Shown here: positions 5,740-9,296 of the stretch, in pieces
Layout of the letters: every line of letters starts with the position of its first letter
How positions within the stretch are numbered: position 1 is the stretch's first letter
DNA from: Actinomycetota bacterium
Lineage (GTDB): Bacteria; Actinomycetota; Actinomycetes; S36-B12; UBA5976
DNA: 9,296 nucleotides
Direction of reading: 5' to 3'
Assembly (NCBI GenBank): GCA_947476765.1
Contig: CANJRK010000027.1
Coordinates: 1-9,296 of the forward strand
Notes under the pieces: model-generated
What the model saw: the letters and a program-made list of their open reading frames with translations, nothing else
What the model was told of the DNA's origin: nothing
Database searches by the model: none
Made by a program: the position numbers and the translations under genes

Positions 5740-7718
5740 GCTTCGGCCTGAGGCGTTTCTGTGGCGTCTTGTTCAGCCTCGTCTACCGGTGGCTTTGGGC
5801 CGAAAGCATTAGTCAAAGCCAGCGGTGGCACATCGACTGGTGGTCGATCACTCGGGGAACGACGAGCTGATCCGGTCCATGCTGGGCGGCCAGGACGGCG
5901 ATTTAACGGCTGGAAGATTATTTCGATTTCTTCACGGTTAAGCGTTTCCTTTTCTAGCAACTCAACTACCAGAGCATCTAAAACATCCCGGTTCTCGGCC
6001 AGAATTTCGTAAGCCTCATGATGTGCAACATCAATAAAGGCACGAACTTCTTCATCGATTGCAGAGGCGACTTCCTCGGAATACTCACGACCATGACCCA
6101 TGTCGCGACCCATGAAAACTTCACCAGATTCAGCGCCGTATTTGATAGCCCCAAGACGTTCGGTCATTCCAAACTGCATTACCATTTTGCGAGCTACTGA
6201 AGTTGCTTTTTCAATGTCATTGCTTGCACCAGTTGTAGGGTCGTGGAAAACCATTTCTTCCGCAGCGCGACCACCAAGCATGTAGGCAAGTTGATCTTGC
6301 ATTTCGCTACGAGTTGTCGAGTACTTATCGTTTTCTGGCAAAACCATGGTGTAACCAAGTGCGCGCCCACGCGGCAAAATTGTCACTTTGTGTACTGGAT
6401 CAGTATTTGGCAATGCTGCTGCAACAAGTGCATGACCGCCTTCGTGATACGCAGTAATCAGACGCTCATGCTCACCCATTACGCGAGTACGCTTTTGCGG
6501 TCCGCCAATTACGCGATCAATAGCCTCATCAAGTGTTGCGTTAGTTATTAACTTTTGATCTGTGCGCGCAGTAAGTAATGCAGCTTCGTTCAACACGTTA
6601 GCTAAATCGGCGCCCGAGAATCCTGGAGTGCGGCGAGCCACTGCAGTCAGGTCAACATCTTCAGCAATTGGCTTGCCCTTGGCGTGAACTGTCAAAACAT
6701 CGCGTCGTCCCAATAGATCGGGAACATCAATGGCAATCTGGCGATCGAAGCGGCCGGGGCGAAGTAAGGCCGGATCTAAAATATCTGGACGATTAGTTGC
6801 TGCAATCAGAATTACGCCGGTGTTGCCATCAAAGCCATCCATCTCGACCAGCATTTGGTTGAGTGTCTGTTCACGTTCATCGTGGCCACCACCCATACCA
6901 GCACCACGATGACGACCAACTGCATCGATTTCATCGATAAAAATAATTGCCGGAGCATTTGTTTTTGCTTGCTCGAAAAGGTCGCGGACGCGACTAGCGC
7001 CGACACCAACAAACATTTCAACAAAGTCAGAGCCAGAAATTGAATAGAACGGTACTCCAGCTTCGCCCGCTACTGCGCGAGCTAACAAAGTTTTACCGGT
7101 TCCCGGCGCACCATATAGTAGAACGCCCTTTGGAATTTTTGCACCGAGTGCTTGGAACTTAGCCGGCTCTTGCAAGAACTCTTTAATTTCTTCGAGTTCT
7201 TGTACAGCTTCGTCGGCGCCCGCTACATCAGCAAAAGTAGTTTGTGGCATATCTTTAGTAATCATTTTCGCCCGTGACTTACCGAACTGCATCACTTTGC
7301 CGCCACCTTGCATTTGTCCCATGAAGTAGAACAGCAAGCCCAGTATCAAAATTATCGGCAGAACTGAAGCTAGCAGGCTAACCAAGAATGATTGTTTTGG
7401 TACAACAACGTTGTAGCCATCTGGCAAGTTTCCTTTAGCTTTTTCGGACTTTAGTAAATCAATTAAGTCCGTGCCTTGACCTGCAATGTAATTAGCAGTT
7501 TCTTTAGTGTCATCAGTTAGCGTGATGTTGATGAGCTGATCATTGTCAACCAAAGTTACCGATTTTGCGCGACCTTGTTGGATATCGTCAACAATTTTCC
7601 AAGTGTCTACTTTCGCAGCAGCACTACTTCCGCTTATCGTGTTAGTGCCAATTAGCAGAGCCATTACGGCAAGTGCAATCCACGTAAGTGGTGATCGGAA
7701 AAGTGACTTAATTTTCAT
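5736..7718 (-). CDS. ftsH: ATP-dependent membrane zinc metalloprotease FtsH
   Basis: A 660-residue protein that forms a hexameric AAA+ protease in the cytoplasmic membrane and degrades misfolded and regulatory proteins. TM1 (about 11-28) and TM2 (about 111-133) flank an extracytoplasmic domain. The AAA domain has Walker A GAPGTGKT (203-210), pore loop MFVG (235-238), Walker B IIFIDEIDA (258-266) and a second region of homology ending in LLRPGRFDR (318-326). The M41 peptidase has HEGGH (425-429) with E426 as catalytic base, and D501 in SNDIEKAT as probable third zinc ligand. The tail (605-660) is proline-rich then acidic and probably disordered. It heads the operon into folE through a GTGA overlap. 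The ATG at 7718 has only a weak ribosome-binding site, and no clear promoter was found in the 173 bp upstream. Confidence 0.98.
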   Translation of the reverse strand: MKIKSLFRSPLTWIALAVMALLIGTNTISGSSAAAKVDTWKIVDDIQQGRAKSVTLVDNDQLINITLTDDTKETANYIAGQGTDLIDLLKSEKAKGNLPDGYNVVVPKQSFLVSLLASVLPIILILGLLFYFMGQMQGGGKVMQFGKSRAKMITKDMPQTTFADVAGADEAVQELEEIKEFLQEPAKFQALGAKIPKGVLLYGAPGTGKTLLARAVAGEAGVPFYSISGSDFVEMFVGVGASRVRDLFEQAKTNAPAIIFIDEIDAVGRHRGAGMGGGHDEREQTLNQMLVEMDGFDGNTGVILIAATNRPDILDPALLRPGRFDRQIAIDVPDLLGRRDVLTVHAKGKPIAEDVDLTAVARRTPGFSGADLANVLNEAALLTARTDQKLITNATLDEAIDRVIGGPQKRTRVMGEHERLITAYHEGGHALVAAALPNTDPVHKVTILPRGRALGYTMVLPENDKYSTTRSEMQDQLAYMLGGRAAEEMVFHDPTTGASNDIEKATSVARKMVMQFGMTERLGAIKYGAESGEVFMGRDMGHGREYSEEVASAIDEEVRAFIDVAHHEAYEILAENRDVLDALVVELLEKETLNREEIEIIFQPLNRRPGRPAWTGSARRSPSDRPPVDVPPLALTNAFGPKPPVDEAEQDATETPQAEA

Positions 7719-7823
7719 ACTCTGGAGACCAACGCCCTTTAAAGTCGCGTGAATGTTTGAATCTTTACGGTACTACCCAATGGCCCTGACCGCTAAACTC
7801 ATGGACCAATCCGAGGGGGCTGT

Positions 7824-7836
7824 TCGCTCTTAGCGA
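7824..7836. repeat. Short inverted repeat in the ftsH upstream region
   Basis: TCGCT and AGCGA flank a CTT loop, and TG/CA just outside can also pair if one T is bulged. It has no T tract, so it does not look like a terminator. It could be a regulator site for ftsH or chance. Confidence 0.3.
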
Positions 7837-7879
7837 CATACCTGATCAGCTAAATACCCAGTCTTGACGGGGTTTTCCC

Positions 7880-7885
7880 TATTGT
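7880..7885 (+). promoter_or_regulatory. Possible -10 of a leaderless transcript
   Basis: TATTGT matches the key T-A-----T positions of a -10 element and ends 6 nt before GTG 7892, which would put transcription start at the start codon. No Shine-Dalgarno is visible before the GTG, and leaderless mRNAs are common in actinobacteria. A TTGACG at 7864-7869 is too close to act as its -35. Confidence 0.35.
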
Positions 7886-7891
7886 TTAAGT

Positions 7892-8191
7892 GTGATCTTT
7901 AAGTCGGTGCTAAACGAACGGCCTTATCCCGAACTAACCATTGCCAGTGAAGAATGGGGTACTTTGGCGCCTAGGCAAATCAGGCTGGCTGAGCTATCAA
8001 CGATTAGAAGCACGCTGGATTTGAATGCCCTGCTAGCCAGTGATTCCACATTCTTTGGTGACCTCTTCGCGCATGTTGTGCGATGGAATGGACAACTCTA
8101 TTTAGAAGATGGATTACACCGGGCAGTTCGGGCTGCGCTGCAAGGACGCACCTCACTACATGCCAGAGTTATTGACCACCCTGGTACTTAA
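7892..8191 (+). CDS. Small conserved actinobacterial protein with a ParB/Srx-like DGxHR motif
   Basis: A 99-residue protein with no membrane segment or signal peptide, so probably cytosolic. The N terminus MIFKSVLNERPYPE and the centre TLDLNALLASDSTFFGDLF look like conserved globular sequence. Residues 67-82 (GQLYLEDGLHRAVRAA) resemble the DGxHRxxAA segment of ParB/sulfiredoxin-type folds, which binds nucleotides or DNA. I recall similar proteins in many actinobacteria but know no proven function. The start is GTG 7892; TTG at 7883 is possible, and an in-frame TGA at 7865-7867 limits any extension. Its TAA stop overlaps the stop of the convergent ABC ATPase gene as TTAA. Real gene: likely. 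Function: unknown. Confidence 0.82.
   Translation: MIFKSVLNERPYPELTIASEEWGTLAPRQIRLAELSTIRSTLDLNALLASDSTFFGDLFAHVVRWNGQLYLEDGLHRAVRAALQGRTSLHARVIDHPGT
8188..8191. other. Convergent stop-codon overlap (TTAA)
   Basis: The small plus-strand gene stops at 8189-8191 and the minus-strand ATPase gene stops at 8190-8188, both TAA, sharing the palindrome TTAA. This is the same junction type as at 2939-2942. No terminator is visible. Confidence 0.9.
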
Positions 8192-8931
8192 AGTCTCCCA
8201 GCTTCATGAACTCGGCGAAGGAAGTCTTTAGTTTCCGGTTGCTGTGGCGCCGAAATAACTTGCGACGCGGGGCCACGTTCCACAATATTCCCATCTTTCA
8301 AGAAACAAACTTCATCAGCTACTTGCGTGGCAAATCCCATTTCATGAGTTGCTAATACCATCGCCATGCCATCGGCCTTCAAGTCACGCACAATCGACAA
8401 AACTTCATTTACTAAAACTGGATCAAGTGCAGAGGTAACTTCATCGAGCAAAAGTAACCTTGGTTTGACCGCGATGGATCGAATGATTGCAACACGTTGT
8501 TGTTGACCACCACTTAAGCGATCAGGATACTGATCAGCTTTATCCGCTAAGTCAAATCGCCGCAACAGCGTCATCGCTTCTTCGCGTGCTTGTTCTTTCG
8601 ATAATTTGTGTACCCGAACTGGAGACAACATGATGTTATTCAAAACGCTCATATGTGGAAATAGGTTAAATGATTGAAAAACCATTCCTAAGTTTTTTCT
8701 AACTTCATCGACGTTAATTTCTGGATCCGAAATTTCTTTGCCATCTAGAAATATTGAGCCATCATCAATTGTGTCTAATAAATTTATGCATCGAAGCAGA
8801 GTAGATTTGCCCGAACCTGAGGCACCGATTAATACAGTGGCGGTGTGATCTGGAACTGTTAGCGATAAGTCGTTGAGAACTAGGTTCTCTTCAAAACTTT
8901 TTCGCAGGTTTTTAACTTCTAGTACATTCAT
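8188..8931 (-). CDS. Polar amino acid ABC transporter ATP-binding protein
   Basis: A 247-residue ATPase of the GlnQ/HisP type that powers amino acid uptake from the cytoplasmic face. Walker A GASGSGKST (36-44), Q-loop Q86 in MVFQSFNLFPHMSVLNNI, signature LSGGQQQR (139-146), Walker B LLLLDE (159-164) followed by VTSALDP, and H-loop H196 in ATHEMGF are all present. The FNLFPHMSVLNN stretch is characteristic of polar amino acid importers. The start ATG 8931 overlaps the permease stop as ATGA, so the two are coupled. DEVTSALDP in place of DEPTSALDP is a tolerated variant. The substrate cannot be fixed from the ATPase; the binding protein is not in view. Confidence 0.95.
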   Translation of the reverse strand: MNVLEVKNLRKSFEENLVLNDLSLTVPDHTATVLIGASGSGKSTLLRCINLLDTIDDGSIFLDGKEISDPEINVDEVRKNLGMVFQSFNLFPHMSVLNNIMLSPVRVHKLSKEQAREEAMTLLRRFDLADKADQYPDRLSGGQQQRVAIIRSIAVKPRLLLLDEVTSALDPVLVNEVLSIVRDLKADGMAMVLATHEMGFATQVADEVCFLKDGNIVERGPASQVISAPQQPETKDFLRRVHEAGRL

Positions 8932-9296
8932 GCTGCGCCCTGCGCATTCTGTCGCTTAATTGATCGGGCTAGCACGCGGTCGGTATATCGAGTTAGCGGA
9001 ATCGTGATGAGTAGGAACAAGATTGCTGCAGTCACATATGGTGTGTAATTAAAGGTGCGAGAACTCGCAATTTGTGCGGCGCGCACTGCATCGGTCACAC
9101 CCAAAATCGAAACTAAACCGGTGTCTTTAATTAACGCAACCAGATCATTAAGCAACGGAGGTACAACGCGCTTTACTGCTTGTGGCAATACAACATGACG
9201 CATAGTTTGTGATGAAGTCAGGCCTAATGATCGAGCCGCAGCGCGCTGACTTGGATGGATCGACAAGATTCCGCTGCGTAGAACTTCAGCCACATA
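8928..9296 (-). CDS. Polar amino acid ABC transporter permease, N-terminal part beyond the window
   Basis: The visible 122 residues are the C-terminal part of a HisM/GlnP-type permease. The reading frame runs through the window edge (Tyr from 9296-9294, then Val from GTG 9293-9291), so the gene starts outside. YVAEVLRSGILSI followed by RAAARSLGLTSSQTMRHVVLPQA is the classic EAA loop that docks on the ATPase. PLLNDLVALIKDTGLVSILGV is the conserved membrane segment of this family, and the last membrane segment (about YVTAAILFLLITIPLTRY) precedes a basic tail. Its TGA overlaps the ATPase start (ATGA). Together they form half of an amino acid importer. Confidence 0.95.
   Translation of the reverse strand, partial: YVAEVLRSGILSIHPSQRAAARSLGLTSSQTMRHVVLPQAVKRVVPPLLNDLVALIKDTGLVSILGVTDAVRAAQIASSRTFNYTPYVTAAILFLLITIPLTRYTDRVLARSIKRQNAQGAA

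Larger units (their letters stand above)
7719..7891. promoter_or_regulatory. Divergent intergenic region upstream of ftsH
   Basis: This stretch lies between the ftsH start (7718, minus) and a small plus-strand gene (7892), so it should hold promoters for both. I see no convincing -35/-10 pair for ftsH; TACCGT on the minus strand is only a TANNNT match. On the plus strand TATTGT at 7880-7885 is a possible -10 for the small gene. A small inverted repeat TCGCT-CTT-AGCGA lies at 7824-7836 and a CTGATCAG palindrome at 7842-7849. No gene is supported here. Confidence 0.55.

Noticed and set aside
6432..6446. HEGGH instead of the textbook HEAGH in FtsH as a possible inactivating change
   Set aside because: The HExxH zinc-binding pattern is intact, and glycine at this position is normal in actinobacterial FtsH.
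6243..6551. 102-residue plus-strand open frame rich in C, H and S
   Set aside because: It is antisense to the FtsH peptidase region and has no start signal or family resemblance.
7864..7890. TTGACG plus TTTAAG as a standard -35/-10 promoter for the small gene
   Set aside because: The spacing is 15 bp and the -10 match is poor, with its end one base from the start codon, leaving no room for a transcription start.
8423..8443. DEVTSALDP instead of DEPTSALDP in the ABC ATPase as a defect
   Set aside because: The catalytic glutamate and D-loop are intact, and this variant is common in amino acid ABC ATPases.
9291..9293. GTG as the start codon of the permease
   Set aside because: The frame continues to the window edge and this Val belongs to the conserved YVAEVLRSGI block in the middle of such permeases.

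Overview
The window reads as ordinary chromosome from an actinobacterium. The fol cluster has the actinobacterial order ftsH-folE-folP-folB-folK followed by a DUF3180 membrane protein, and FtsH carries HEGGH at its zinc site. Base composition is moderate rather than GC-rich, with many A/T third codon positions. Genes are packed with stop/start overlaps, and two convergent pairs share their stop codons. Together these suggest a streamlined, free-living lineage such as the freshwater acI group (Nanopelagicales). That placement is inference; no rRNA or tRNA is present.

Layout. Positions 1-775 (minus strand) hold two overlapping genes for low-complexity envelope or secreted proteins. The second is cut by the left edge. 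A 110-bp divergent intergenic region (776-885), with an 11-bp-spaced direct repeat, separates them from a plus-strand two-component system: an OmpR-type regulator (886-1563) and its histidine kinase (1560-2942). The kinase converges on the minus-strand block DUF3180-folK-folB-folP-folE-ftsH, transcribed from 7718 down to 2939. Every junction in that block is an overlap or a 5-nt gap. Upstream of ftsH is a 173-bp region (7719-7891), then a small plus-strand conserved gene (7892-8191) with a DGLHR motif. This gene converges on a minus-strand polar amino acid ABC transporter (ATPase 8188-8931, permease from 8928 past the right edge).

How the genes work together. FolE, FolB, FolK and FolP supply four steps from GTP to dihydropteroate. 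FtsH is the membrane AAA+ protease at the head of the same operon, an arrangement that recalls ftsH-folP linkage in other bacteria. The two-component system probably senses an envelope or extracellular cue, and the divergent secreted genes are its natural candidate targets. The ABC genes import an amino acid; the binding protein is not in view.

I see no mobile element, CRISPR array, integrase, phage or defence gene. The most unusual material is the pair of charged low-complexity proteins beside the two-component system, the repeat between them, a hairpin over the folE stop and folP ribosome-binding site, and the two TTAA stop-codon overlaps.
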